64,000 nt of DNA from Parahaliea mediterranea (lineage in GTDB: Bacteria; Pseudomonadota; Gammaproteobacteria; Pseudomonadales; Halieaceae). Location: positions 62,001 to 126,000 of the forward strand of contig NZ_QEWO01000006.1 of the NCBI RefSeq assembly GCF_003402235.1. Reading direction: 5' to 3'. Positions 10,475-20,800 of the stretch are shown one piece after another. The translations under genes were made by a program, and so were the position numbers. A model generated the notes under the pieces. That model saw only the letters and a list, made by a program, of their open reading frames with translations. It ran no database searches and was not told where the DNA came from. Numbering within the stretch: position 1 is the stretch's first letter; each line of letters starts with the position of its first letter.

Positions 10475-11046
10475 ACAGCGACCCCACCAGCCTCGCCAAC
10501 CTGCACGACATTGTGGTGCCGGCGCCCGTGCCCCTGTGGCCCCCGGCGCCCGGCTGGCTGTGGCTGCTGGGCTTTGTTGCCATTGCCCTGGTGTGGCTGG
10601 CCCTGCGCGCCTTCAGCCGCTTCCAGCGCAACCGCTACCGGCGCGAAGCACTGGCGGAACTGGCCGCATTGCGCGCCGGCGAGCAGCCTCCTGCCACCCG
10701 TCTGGCCGGCCTGTCCATTGTGTTAAAGCGCACCGCTCTCACCGCCTATCCCCGGCAGGACGTGGCCCAGCTGACCGGCGCCGACTGGTTCCGGTTTCTG
10801 GATGAGACCGGCGGCACCGCCTTCAACTCCGGCCTTGGCCAGGCGCTGGAAGACAGCACCTACCGCGCCGCAAATGGCAACGGTAACGGCGACGGGGATA
10901 CAGGCCAGTTGGAACGGCTGTTCGCCGAAACCGCCCACTGGATTCGCCGCCACCGCCCGCCGGCCAGTGCCAGCGAGAATGCCAGCACTAGCGACGATGC
11001 CGGCGAGAACGTCAGCGAAAACAAGGACGAGGGCACAGCGCCGTGA
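10471..11046 (+). CDS. DUF4381-type membrane protein
   Basis: The 191-residue protein has an N-terminal region with the LHDIVVPAPVPLWPPAPGW motif typical of DUF4381 proteins, one membrane helix (about 27-46) and a basic cytosolic part. The C-terminal 45 residues are low-complexity, rich in Asn, Gly, Ser and Glu. It sits between the DUF58 gene and the batA-batB gene, with start/stop overlaps at both ends, so translation is probably coupled. It is a regular accessory member of gammaproteobacterial Bat operons and has no known enzyme activity. Confidence 0.85.
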   Translation: MNSDPTSLANLHDIVVPAPVPLWPPAPGWLWLLGFVAIALVWLALRAFSRFQRNRYRREALAELAALRAGEQPPATRLAGLSIVLKRTALTAYPRQDVAQLTGADWFRFLDETGGTAFNSGLGQALEDSTYRAANGNGNGDGDTGQLERLFAETAHWIRRHRPPASASENASTSDDAGENVSENKDEGTAP

Positions 11047-13031
11047 GCAACCTGACCCTCGCCCATCCCTGGCTGCTGCTGGTATTGCCGCTGCCACTGC
11101 TGTTCTGGTGGCTGGTGCCGCCCCACAGTGAACCGCGCCGCGGCCTGGTGGTGCCTTTTTTGCCGCGCCTGGCCGCCGTTGTGGGGCGCGATCCCTCCAC
11201 TGGCGCCGCCATTGCCCGTGGCAGCCTGTGGCGCTGGCTGGTGGTGGGGCTGTGCTGGCTGTGCGCGGTGCTGGCCCTGGCCCGTCCCCAGGTGATCGAA
11301 CCGCCGGTCACCCGCGAACAGCCGGTGCGCGACCTGCTGCTGGCGGTGGACCTGTCCGGCTCCATGGCCACCCGCGACTTCAAGGATTCTTCCGGCACCA
11401 CCGTGGACCGGCTGAGCGCCGTCAAAGCCGTGCTGGATGACTTTCTGGCCCGCCGCCAGGGCGACCGCGTGGGGCTCATCTTCTTTGGCAGCGCTGCCTT
11501 TGTGCAGGCGCCTTTCACCGAGGATCTCAAGGTCTGCCGCGAACTGCTGGACGAGGCCCAGGTGCGCATGGCCGGGCCGCAAACCGCCTTCGGCGATGCC
11601 CTGGGCCTGGCCATCAACGTGTTTGAGCGCAGCACCGTGGAAGAGCGCGTGCTGATCGCCCTCACCGATGGCAACGACACCTCCAGCCAGGTGCCGCCAG
11701 AGAAAGCCGCCCAGATCGCCGCCGATAAGGGCATTGTGATTCACACCGTGGCCGTGGGCGACCCGCGCGCCGCCGGCGAGGATGCCCTGGACGAGGTGAC
11801 CCTGAAGAAAGTGGCCGCCGCCACCGACGGGCTGTACTCCCACGCCACCGACCGCCAGCAGCTGGAGGCCATCTACGACCAGCTCGACGCCCTGGAAACG
11901 CGCAAGGTAGATACCCTATCCCAGCGCCCGCGGCGCGACGTGTACTGGTGGCCGCTGGCCCTGTCGCTGATCGTCTCCATCGGCTACCTGGGCACCGGCC
12001 TGCTGTGGCGCTACTACCGGGCGGCACATCGCTCGGGCGGTGCAGGCGGCTCACGTGGCTTAGGCGGCGCGGGCCTGGCCGCCGCGGCCCCGGTGGGGCT
12101 GCTGATGGCCATCGAGCAGTTTCATTTTATTCGCCCCCTGTGGCTGCTGGCGCTGTTCCCCGCCGCGCTGCTGTGGTGGGCCCTGCACCGCCAGAGCGAC
12201 GCCGGCCGCGCCTGGCGCGGCATTATCGATGCCCACCTGCTGGCCCTGCTGTGGGGCAACGAACAGCGCCGCCGTCGCCTTGGCCCGCTGGCCTGGATTG
12301 GCCTCAGCTGGCTGGTGCTGATCATCGCCATTGCCGGGCCCAGCTGGAAGCACGAGCCCTCGCCCTTCGCCGATGACACCGCCGCTTTGGCGATTGTGGT
12401 GAAGGTGTCGCCATCGATGGAAACCGAAGACGTGCAGCCGAGCCGGCTGGAGCGCGCCACCCTGAAAATCCACGACCTGCTGGCGGCCCGTGGCCAGGCC
12501 AAAACGGCGCTGATCGCCTACGCCGGCAGCGCCCACCGGGTCATGCCAGCCACCGGCGACGCCGGCATCATCAACACCTTCGCCCAGGCCCTCACCCCGC
12601 AGGTCATGCCCGAGACCGGCGACGCCGCGGCAGACGCCCTGGCCCTGGCGGAGCAGAGCCTGGCGGAGGCCGGGGGCGGTTCCATCCTGTGGATTACCGA
12701 CAGCATTGCGCCGGAGCAGGCCGCGCCACTGGCCGCCTGGCGCGATGCCTCCAGCGTGCGGGTGCGCCTGTGGCCGCCGCTGCTGCCGGGCAAGGAGCGC
12801 GACGACCTGGAACAGCAGGCCAGGGTGGTGCGCGCCTCGGTGCAAACCCTGAGCGCCGACGACAGCGACGTGCAGGCGCTGGCCAATGCGGCCCGCTTCG
12901 CCCAGAGCTTTGGTACCGGCGAGCAGACGCGCTGGGCCGAAAGCGGCTACTGGCTGACGCCGCTGCTGGTGCTGATGACCCTGGTGTACTTCCGCCGCGG
13001 CTGGATGGTGCCGCGGGGGCTGGGCGCATGA
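11043..13031 (+). CDS. Fused BatA-BatB double von Willebrand factor A membrane protein
   Basis: The 662-residue product carries two copies of the Bat VWA architecture. Residues 1-325 are BatA-like: two N-terminal membrane helices, an intact MIDAS motif D103-L-S105-G-S107 and a terminal helix near 302-325. A Gly/Ala/Ser-rich linker (330-353) follows. Residues 355-662 are BatB-like (MAIEQFHFIRPLWLL), with a degenerate MIDAS in which Lys454 replaces the Asp (K-V-S-P-S). An in-frame ATG at 12105 with GGTGGGG upstream could also start a separate BatB. In related operons these are commonly two genes. VWA proteins of this operon are inner-membrane partners of MoxR in envelope stress tolerance. Confidence 0.88.
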   Translation: MSNLTLAHPWLLLVLPLPLLFWWLVPPHSEPRRGLVVPFLPRLAAVVGRDPSTGAAIARGSLWRWLVVGLCWLCAVLALARPQVIEPPVTREQPVRDLLLAVDLSGSMATRDFKDSSGTTVDRLSAVKAVLDDFLARRQGDRVGLIFFGSAAFVQAPFTEDLKVCRELLDEAQVRMAGPQTAFGDALGLAINVFERSTVEERVLIALTDGNDTSSQVPPEKAAQIAADKGIVIHTVAVGDPRAAGEDALDEVTLKKVAAATDGLYSHATDRQQLEAIYDQLDALETRKVDTLSQRPRRDVYWWPLALSLIVSIGYLGTGLLWRYYRAAHRSGGAGGSRGLGGAGLAAAAPVGLLMAIEQFHFIRPLWLLALFPAALLWWALHRQSDAGRAWRGIIDAHLLALLWGNEQRRRRLGPLAWIGLSWLVLIIAIAGPSWKHEPSPFADDTAALAIVVKVSPSMETEDVQPSRLERATLKIHDLLAARGQAKTALIAYAGSAHRVMPATGDAGIINTFAQALTPQVMPETGDAAADALALAEQSLAEAGGGSILWITDSIAPEQAAPLAAWRDASSVRVRLWPPLLPGKERDDLEQQARVVRASVQTLSADDSDVQALANAARFAQSFGTGEQTRWAESGYWLTPLLVLMTLVYFRRGWMVPRGLGA

Positions 13032-13690
13032 TGCCCCGCCTCACTCAGCACCAGCTGGGCGCGGCCGCGCTGGCCGCTGGCGCCCTGGTGCTCATCATCG
13101 GCACCTGGCGCAACCCGGAATTCTGGCGCAGCGATGACCAGCGCGGCGACCGCCTGATGGCCCGGCAGCACTACAAGGCCGCCGCCCAGGCCTACCGGGA
13201 CCCCTGGCGCAAGGCGGTGGCCCAGTATCGCAACGGCGACTTTGAAGACGCCGCCCGCACCTTCGCCCGCGTGCCCGGCGCCGATGGCGCCTTCGACCAG
13301 GGCAACGCCTGGCTGATGCACGGCGCCTACGAGGATGCCGTGAAAAGCTACGATCGTGCCCTGGGCTTTCGCCCGGGCTGGAGCAAAGCAGAAGAGAACA
13401 AGGCCCTGGCCCTGGCCCGTAAAAAACGCATTGACGATGCCGGCAAGGACCGCGACCAGTCCCAGGCAGATGCCTACACACCCGATGACATCGCCTTCGA
13501 CCAGAAGGGCGAGAACAAGCAGCAACCGCCCAAGGATATGAACCAGCCGGTGCTCTCCGACGCCGAGTTGCGCACCACCTGGCTGCGCCGTGTGCAGACC
13601 TCGCCGGGCGACTTTCTGCGTGCCAAGTTCGCCTACCAGGCCGCGCACCAGCAGGATGCGCCGCCCCCCGACGCGGAGCCAGAGCCATGA
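13028..13690 (+). CDS. BatC-like TPR membrane protein
   Basis: The 220-residue protein has one N-terminal membrane helix (about 10-26) followed by TPR repeats, including GNAWLMHGAYEDAVKSYDRALGF. Its tail is Pro/Asp/Gln-rich. The ATG at 13028 overlaps the stop of the batA-batB gene, which settles the start even though the frame is open further upstream. Its end overlaps batD by 4 bases. BatC proteins are periplasmic TPR partners of BatB; here the domain would project from the inner membrane. Confidence 0.87.
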   Translation: MMPRLTQHQLGAAALAAGALVLIIGTWRNPEFWRSDDQRGDRLMARQHYKAAAQAYRDPWRKAVAQYRNGDFEDAARTFARVPGADGAFDQGNAWLMHGAYEDAVKSYDRALGFRPGWSKAEENKALALARKKRIDDAGKDRDQSQADAYTPDDIAFDQKGENKQQPPKDMNQPVLSDAELRTTWLRRVQTSPGDFLRAKFAYQAAHQQDAPPPDAEPEP

Positions 13691-14808
13691 CCTGCCAGCT
13701 GGCCCAAAATATGCCCAAGCATGCGGCCATAAAAGCGGCTCGCCAGCGCGGCCGGCTGTGGCTGCTGCTGGCCCTGCTGTCACTGGGCGCTGCCGCCCAG
13801 CAGCCGGAGCCGGCGGTACGCACCCACCTGCAGGGCAAAGACCCACTGTGGGCCGGCCAGCGCATCTCGCTGATCGTGGAGCTGCTGGCCCCGGGGTACT
13901 TTGCCAGCGCCGCGAGCTTCGACCTGCCAGACCCCGACGGCGTATTGCTGATGCCCCCGGCGGATCACCCGATCGTGGACAGCCTCACCATCGACGGCAC
14001 CCACTACTCCGTGCAGCGCCACGAGCTGAACCTGTGGGCCGTGCGCGACGGCGACCTGCAGGTGCCGCCGATTCATGTGCGCTTCCGCTACAAGCGCCAC
14101 CCCCTGGACGAAGAGCCGGCCAGCGCCGCCGTCACCACCGAGGCCGTTACCTTCAGCGTGCAGCGCCCCCCGGGCTCCGAGGGGCTCGGGCTGGTGATCA
14201 GCGCCCGCGACCTTACGATAGAAGAGCAGTGGCAGCCTGAACCGGGGGGCGAGCCGGTGCCGGCCGGCACCGCCTTCAAGCGCAGCATTCGCTTCAGCGC
14301 CGCCGATGTGCCGGGCATGGTGTTCCCGCCCTTCCCCGGCGGCGCTATCGAGGGCCTGGGCATTTACACCAAGCAGCAGGTGCGCGACCGCAGCAACCGC
14401 GGCACCCTCACCGGCGCCCGGGAAGACACCATCACCTACCTCGCCAAACGGCCCGGCCAGTACACCATCCCGGCGGTGCGCTTCCAGTGGTTTGACCTGT
14501 CCAGCGAGCAAATCCAGACGCGGGAGTTCCCGGCGCGCACCCTGAACGTGATTGCCAACCCGCAACAGGCGTCAACCAACGCCGCCGGCGGCGCTGCCAC
14601 GGGCGGCCTGGACCGCCGTACCGCTGGCTACGCCGCTGCCGCGCTGCTGATGCTGGCAGGACTGGGTGTGCTGGTGTATCGCCACGGCGCCCGGCTGCTG
14701 GCGCCCTTTCGGCCGGTGCGCCTGCAGGCCCTGAACCCCACCGAACAGGGCCGGGGCAGCGCCAGGCAGCCCGGGCGGCCAAGGCCACCAGGACAACAAA
14801 GCCGCTAA
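13687..14808 (+). CDS. BatD-like protein (short form)
   Basis: The 373-residue protein has a signal segment (about 22-38), beta-rich extracytoplasmic domains with the motifs GQRISLIVELLAPGYF and KRPGQYTIPAVRFQWFD typical of the BatD oxygen-tolerance family, and one C-terminal membrane helix near 315-330. Classical BatD proteins are well over 500 residues, so this is a shortened version lacking the cytosolic C-terminal part. It ends the operon and converges on the META-domain gene with only 2 bases between the stops. Confidence 0.82.
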   Translation: MTCQLAQNMPKHAAIKAARQRGRLWLLLALLSLGAAAQQPEPAVRTHLQGKDPLWAGQRISLIVELLAPGYFASAASFDLPDPDGVLLMPPADHPIVDSLTIDGTHYSVQRHELNLWAVRDGDLQVPPIHVRFRYKRHPLDEEPASAAVTTEAVTFSVQRPPGSEGLGLVISARDLTIEEQWQPEPGGEPVPAGTAFKRSIRFSAADVPGMVFPPFPGGAIEGLGIYTKQQVRDRSNRGTLTGAREDTITYLAKRPGQYTIPAVRFQWFDLSSEQIQTREFPARTLNVIANPQQASTNAAGGAATGGLDRRTAGYAAAALLMLAGLGVLVYRHGARLLAPFRPVRLQALNPTEQGRGSARQPGRPRPPGQQSR

Positions 14809-14810
14809 GG

Positions 14811-15548
14811 TCAGTCCCCGCGCGGGCGAAACGCGAGAATTGCGCCGTCCGCCAGGGTGGCGAGATAGAGATGGCCGTCGCGCACTACGTACGAGCGCAC
14901 GTATTCCAGCTCATTCAGAAAGCGGCCATCGAGTGAGCCTGGGCCACACAGGCGGCGCGTGGTGGCCACCGGCCCGAAGCGCAATTGCCCACGGCCGGCG
15001 GACTCCCAGCGACCGCTGCCCCGATTGCAGTCCACCTGCAGCGCAACAGCGCCATCGGCCTGGAAGGTCATGGCAAACACCGCCCCGGCAGCGGGGGCCA
15101 CCTCGCTGTCGTCCATCGACTGGATGTTCACCAGTTGCCACTCGGTGCCCACTAGGTCGGCAACACTGCCACTGTTGTTTACCACAGCCGCCTCGGCGGG
15201 CTCCCTTGCCTTGAGCCCGGCGGTGCGCCAGTAAACGTAGACGCTCTGCTCGGCCAGGCGGAAAATCAGCCCCTGCTCGCCCAGGCCAGACTGGCGATAG
15301 GCGGGCCGGCCCTCGCTATCGCGATAGTTGCCTGGCGTATCGCCGATGGGGCGCAGGTCATAACGGGTGCCATCTTCCAGTGCAATGCTCACCGCGCCCT
15401 GGCGCTGGCTAAAAGTGCAGGGCAACACCTTGCTGGCCTGTTCCTCGCCCTTGGCATACACCTCGCAGCGCGCCTGGGTAAAATCCGCCAGCGCAGGTGC
15501 AGCGGCCGCCGCTGCCAGCAGGCCTACCATGCAGAAAACGTGTTTCAT
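14811..15548 (-). CDS. Secreted META-domain protein
   Basis: The 245-residue protein begins with a signal peptide ending at APALA. An N-terminal domain of about 95 residues, with two Cys, has the MliC/COG3650-like feel of small envelope proteins. The C-terminal part is a META domain (HslJ type): LVGTEWQLVNIQSM, then FQADGAVALQVDCNRGSGRWE. META proteins are envelope or heat-shock associated, and the molecular role is not known. I chose the ATG at 15548 because it directly precedes the signal peptide. Confidence 0.82.
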   Translation of the reverse strand: MKHVFCMVGLLAAAAAAPALADFTQARCEVYAKGEEQASKVLPCTFSQRQGAVSIALEDGTRYDLRPIGDTPGNYRDSEGRPAYRQSGLGEQGLIFRLAEQSVYVYWRTAGLKAREPAEAAVVNNSGSVADLVGTEWQLVNIQSMDDSEVAPAAGAVFAMTFQADGAVALQVDCNRGSGRWESAGRGQLRFGPVATTRRLCGPGSLDGRFLNELEYVRSYVVRDGHLYLATLADGAILAFRPRGD

Positions 15549-15658
15549 TCGCTCACTCCCTACAGAACCTACTGCCAACCAAAGCTCGAAGCCACCGGTG
15601 ATCGTTGGCTACACTGTAGGCTGCCCCGCCCAAAACGCCAAACCCCACCGGAGCCTCC

Positions 15659-15928
15659 ATGAAAAACCAGCAGAACCCGGGTATTTCGCAGGCCATCCTG
15701 CAGGAATTCGTGGACAACGAACTGCCGCTGATCCAGCGCGCCCTCGCCGAGGTCAAGGCCGGCAACACCCTGTCTGCGGGCGAAGTGGAAGTGCTCTACC
15801 AGCACCTGGACAAAATCCGCCACTGGTACGACGTGAGCTGGGAAATCCCACAATACAAAGATTTGCTGGCCAGGGTGATTGAAAGTTACGACGAGATTGC
15901 AGCGCTGGCGCTACGCAATGAAGGCTGA
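15659..15928 (+). CDS. Small conserved hypothetical protein
   Basis: The 89-residue protein is acidic and predicted to be helical, with no signal or membrane segment. The stretch EVLYQHLDKIRHWYDVSWEIPQYKDLL suggests a helical bundle. I do not recognise a named domain. It is divergent from the META-domain gene (110-base gap) and converges on tamA, with 10 bases between the stops. Codon use matches the chromosomal neighbours, which supports a real gene. Confidence 0.7.
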   Translation: MKNQQNPGISQAILQEFVDNELPLIQRALAEVKAGNTLSAGEVEVLYQHLDKIRHWYDVSWEIPQYKDLLARVIESYDEIAALALRNEG

Positions 15929-15938
15929 TGCACGCGCC

Positions 15939-17828
15939 CTAAAACTCCGGCCCCACCGTAATGTAAATCTGGAACGAATCGTCGGCATCATCCAGGGGGA
16001 AGCCCAGGTCCATCCTCGCCAGCCCCACGGGTGAGCGCCAGCGCAGGCCGAAGCCGGTGCCCACTTTGGCGTCGTAGTCCTCCCAGCGGTTGAAGGCGTT
16101 GCCGGCATCCACGAAAAAGGCGGCGCTGACGTTGGGCATGAAGGTGTATTCGTACTCGACGCTGGCCACCAGCTGGCCGCGGCCGCCGGTGATGGCGTCT
16201 TCCGGGAACAGGGTTTCGAACCCGTAGCCACGCACGCTGCGCACGCCGCCGGCGCGAAATTCGTAGTACTCAGGCAACTCGTTGAAGTTCACTCCCAGCA
16301 CTTCGCTGCTATCGGCGTCGCTGTAGCCGAGGGCGGTGCGCAGCAGGACGCGGTTGCGCTCGCCGAAGGAGCGAATCTGCCAGGTGTTCAGGCGCGCCTG
16401 CCAGAAGCTGATGTTGGAACCCAGGGATTCATCGGCGCCCAGCAGTTTCAAGTCGAAGTAATCGCCATTGTGGATGAACAGCCGGCTGTCGCTGCGCCGC
16501 AGGGTCAGGCGCAGGCTGGGCACCACCGCCTCGAAATCCGGCGCCAGGGTGTCGTAGGCGTCCTGGCCGATGACGTCGATGATGGCCTGCTGGCCGGTGC
16601 TGTCGAGGTTGCCAAACAGCACCTCGAACACGTCGTAGCTCTCCTGTACCAGGCTGAGTTCCACGGTCGGGTCCAGGGTGAATGAACCCAACCCGCGCAG
16701 GGGCCGTTGCCAGGCGGCGGTCAACAGGTTAGTGGCGATACGGGTCTCTCCGCCCTCGGAAAGATCAACATCCTCGAAGGTGAGGTCTTTGCTCTCGTGA
16801 CGGGCACCGAGCACCACGCGGGTGTCGGTGAGCGGGTCCAGGGGTATCTGGTAGTTGAGGTCGCCCGCCAGCCGCTGGCGCTCTTCCACCACCCCCAGCC
16901 CGAGGTTGAAGTGCTGGCCACGGCTGCCAAGGTAGCGCCGTGTCCAGTCCAGCTGGGCGCCCACGCCGGTGTCGCTACCCCAGCCAAGGCGCCCGCGGTA
17001 ACGGTTGGGAAGATAGGTATCCAGACGGATGGTCAGGGGCACGGCAGCACCACTGGCCTCGCCGGGCTCGATCTCCACTTCGCGAAAATAGCCGCTGCGG
17101 CTGAGCACACGGCGCTGCTCGGCGAGGCGGGCGGTGTTGTACACATCCCCCGGCGAGAGGATGAGAAAGCGGCGCAGGAAGTCGTCGTCAAAGCCCTGCT
17201 GCGCAAAGGCAATGGGGCCCACCACGTAGCGCCTGCCGGTGGCCACCTGCAATAGCACCTCGGCGGTGTAGGCCTGCAGGTTGACCTCGACCCGGTGCGC
17301 CACCAGCTGGGCATCGGTGTAGCCCAGCCGCTGCACGGCCTCCAGCAGCTCACGCTTGCTGTGCTCATAGGCCCGGTGATCCAGGGCATCGCCCTGCTGC
17401 AGGGGCAGGGTTGCGCCAATCTGGCTGAGGTCCGGATCGTTATCACCGTCACCGTCACCAACACCTTCGTACACCAGCTGCAGGCGGGTAACCGCCAGCT
17501 GGGGGCCGCTCTGCACCCGGTAGCCGGCCTGCCAGGTGTCTTCCCCCGCCACCGGCGGTGCAAGCTCGGCATTGATGACCGGTGCGTAGTAGCCAAAGGG
17601 CTGCAGGGCGCGGCCAATGGCGGCCGCGGCCTGGGCGTGCTGCTCGCGAATGGCCGAGGGCAGCAGCTGGGCGGCGGCGCTGTGCCTTGCGAGGGGAATG
17701 GCCGCCTGCACGTTCTGCAGGGCTTCCCCCGCCAGGCCCTGCACCGTCACGTTGACGGTGTCGGCCCGGGCGCTACCGGCCAGCAGCAGAAGGGCGACAA
17801 GCGCGCTGTAACAGGCTCTAGCGCTCAT
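15939..17828 (-). CDS. tamA: TamA outer-membrane translocation/assembly protein (Omp85 family)
   Basis: The 629-residue protein has a signal peptide (cleavage near ARAD), three POTRA-like domains (to about 265) and a 16-strand Omp85 barrel. The barrel contains the conserved GGVRSVRGYGFETLF and a C-terminal strand ending in GPEF. TamA works with TamB to insert autotransporters and other proteins, and to support lipid movement, across the envelope. It overlaps tamB by 11 bases, so the two are co-translated. Length fits the family. Confidence 0.93.
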   Translation of the reverse strand: MSARACYSALVALLLLAGSARADTVNVTVQGLAGEALQNVQAAIPLARHSAAAQLLPSAIREQHAQAAAAIGRALQPFGYYAPVINAELAPPVAGEDTWQAGYRVQSGPQLAVTRLQLVYEGVGDGDGDNDPDLSQIGATLPLQQGDALDHRAYEHSKRELLEAVQRLGYTDAQLVAHRVEVNLQAYTAEVLLQVATGRRYVVGPIAFAQQGFDDDFLRRFLILSPGDVYNTARLAEQRRVLSRSGYFREVEIEPGEASGAAVPLTIRLDTYLPNRYRGRLGWGSDTGVGAQLDWTRRYLGSRGQHFNLGLGVVEERQRLAGDLNYQIPLDPLTDTRVVLGARHESKDLTFEDVDLSEGGETRIATNLLTAAWQRPLRGLGSFTLDPTVELSLVQESYDVFEVLFGNLDSTGQQAIIDVIGQDAYDTLAPDFEAVVPSLRLTLRRSDSRLFIHNGDYFDLKLLGADESLGSNISFWQARLNTWQIRSFGERNRVLLRTALGYSDADSSEVLGVNFNELPEYYEFRAGGVRSVRGYGFETLFPEDAITGGRGQLVASVEYEYTFMPNVSAAFFVDAGNAFNRWEDYDAKVGTGFGLRWRSPVGLARMDLGFPLDDADDSFQIYITVGPEF

Positions 17829-20800
17829 GGGTAATGGTCAGGTTGATGTTGTTGTCGGCTTCACCCACGTTGGCCTCAATGCCATAGCGCGGGGTGATGG
17901 TATACAGCGCGTTGAACTCGCCGGTCTCCTCCAGCAGGTTGAAGCCAAAGCCCACGTACAGCTTGGGGTGCAGGTAGGTGCCGTAGAGCTGCAGGCTGTC
18001 GGCGCCCGCCTCGGAGCGGCCGGTGAGCAGGTAGGACTGGATCTCCGCCGGGTCCAGCTGGGGGCGTGAAAACAGGTCCATGCGGGGCTGATCGAGGGTG
18101 CCGGTCACCTCGACGCCGGCGGCGCTCACCAACGGGTCGTTGTCGATCCAGCGCACCGCCCGCAGGTTGATCTCCGGCTCGCTCACCGGCACCCGGTCAA
18201 AACGCACCCGCCCGGTCTGGATATCCAGATCCTGGCCGAAGGCACGGAAGGTGCCATCCTCCACCGTCAGCTGGCCATCGGCCATCGGCAGCAGATCGCG
18301 CTGTCCGGGCCGGTTGATAAAGCGCACCCGGCCAGCCAGCCGGGCCTTGAGGCCCACCGCATTCACCTGGATGCGATCACCCAGCACCAGCTCCACGTCG
18401 CTGTCCAGACGGAAGGGCAGGCTCTGGTTGCTGGCCTCGGGGGCGGTCTCGGCGCCGAGAATCACCACATCCGGCGAGGGGGCGATGAGCGCCACGTCAA
18501 CGCGGCTGTCCTCCACCGCCGCCGCGTCGCCCGCCGCCACGCCGGGGCTGATGCTCAGCCGGGGGGTGAGGTTCGCCCGCGGCACCACCACCTGGCCGCG
18601 CAGACGCAGCAGCTGGTCGGCCCAGTCAATCTGCAAATCCGGCGACAGGAGCACCCGGCCATCGTCGGTGTTGAAGACTTCCATCTGCTCGCCCTGCAGG
18701 CTCAGATGGGTGGCGCCGCTGCGCATGGACAGCGCGCCGGACAGCGCCAGCGAGCCGGGTCCGGAGCGCACGCTGCCATCCACCGCCAACCAGCCGGGGC
18801 GGGCCGGGTCGTCCCGCCAGTGCAGGGTGAGGTCCGCAAGGTTCAGGCCCGCCGCCGGAACCCGGGCACCGCCGCCGGCCAGCATCATGTCGCCCGCCAC
18901 CAGTGGCTGCGCCAGCGTGCCGGACAGCAGCAAATCGGCATCCAGGCGCCCCTGGATATCCTCGACCTGGGGCAGCCAGGCCTGCAGGCCACCCAGTTCC
19001 CCCAGGCTGGCCTGCACGCTGCCGGATAGGGGCTGGTCCTCGGCCAGGGGCAGGCGATCCAACTCCGGCAGCGCCACGGTAACCCCCACGTAACCGCTCT
19101 CCAGCGGTTGCAGGCTGACAAAAGCCGCCAGCCCCTGCTCGCCAACGTCTACCCGCGCCCGGCCGCCGCCGTGGGGCATCACCTGCACCCCCGCGGGGGA
19201 GGCCACGCGCACCTGGCCCGGGCTCACCGCAAATTCGCCGTGGCCCTGCAGGCGGCCATCCGCCGCCAGGGCGCCCTGGAACTGGCCAGACAGCGTTGCC
19301 TCAAGGTCGGGGAGCCACTGGCCGAGGGACAGGCCATCGAGGCGGCCTTCGCCGGCGCTGCCGGTATCGGCAGACCACTGCCCGCTCAGGCAGGCACTGC
19401 CCTGGCTATTGCCCACGCCATCGATGCAGAGGTTTTGCAGGCTCGCCTGCCGCGCAGCCAGCAGCAGCGGCGCCGGCGCTTTCAGCCGCCAGTGGCCCAG
19501 GCCTTCGGCGGTGGCCTCCAGCTGCGCCAGCTGCCCCTGCCAGCCCTGCTCCCCCGTCGCCATGGCCGCCAGAGCGCCGTTCAGCTGGGTGTGCAGGGCC
19601 TGTGATTCACCGCGCAGGGTCAGGGTCAGGCTGTGCCCGCCGGTACTGCCTTCGCCGCTGAGCTGGGCGCTATCCAGCAGCACAATGCCGCCCTGCTCCA
19701 GCGGCCCCAGCTGCACATCCAGCACCAGCGGCGCATCGGCGGCGAGCCCCGCGTCGAGCTGCGCGCTCAGCTGCGACAGGCTGATGTCCTGCCACGCAAG
19801 GGCGCTGCCCTGCAGGCTGGCCTGTACCCGCGGCGCCTGCGCGCTGCCGCCGATATGGCCCTGGGCCTGCAGGTTACCGGCGGCCTGGGGGGCCAGGTTT
19901 TCCGGCTGCGGCACGGCCAGCGACCAGTCCAGCGCCAGGGCCTGGCTGGACAGGCTGCCGCTGGCATCCAGCCGGTTGTCGCCGTTGCGCAGGGCCAGGC
20001 GCTTCAGGTTCAGCGCATCACCCGTCACCGTGGCGCTCGCCTCACCGCTCAGGGGCTGGCCACCCAGGGCGCCGCGCAAGTGCTCCAGCACCAGTGCTGC
20101 CTGGGGGCCGGCCTCTTCCAGCGCACCGGCGCTGCGCAGGGCAAAATCCATGCGCCCGGCCAGCGCCGGCTGCCAGGGGCCGGGCTCCAGGCCCTTGCCG
20201 GATACCGCCAGATCCCAGCGCACCTGCGGCGCCCAGCCCGCCGTGCCGCTCACCAGCAGCTCGCCACTCAGCACATCACCGCGCAACGCTTGCAGTTGCA
20301 GTTGCCGGGTGTCGCCACTGGCCGCTGCCTGCCACTGGCCCGGCGGCAGCTGGGTGCCGGCCATGGCCGCCGCCAGGGTGAGTTGCCAGTCGGCCGGGCT
20401 GCCGCTGAAGACCAGTTCCCCCTGGGGGCTGGCGAAGGCGGCCTCGGGTTCACCCTGCCCGCTGGCAATGGGTAGGGGCCAGGCCAGGGCCTGCCACTGC
20501 AGGCGGGCGTCCACAACCGGCTCGGCATCAGCCGGCAGATCAATAGCGGCAGTGGCATTCAGGCGCAGGGGCGAATCGCCCAGCGCCAGTTGCAGGGCCG
20601 GCACGTCCAGGTGCCCGTCGCGATAGTGGGCGCGCAGCTGGCCCTGGATCGAAGCCTGATCCGGCAGCTGCGGGTTGAGCGCCTGCAACTCAACCCCGGT
20701 GGCCGCCAGTGACAGGTCCGCCGTCACGCCGTCACGCCAGTTGAGCGGGCCGCTGATGCGCAGCTGGTAGTTGCCGCTTTCGAGCTGCAGCGGCGACAGC

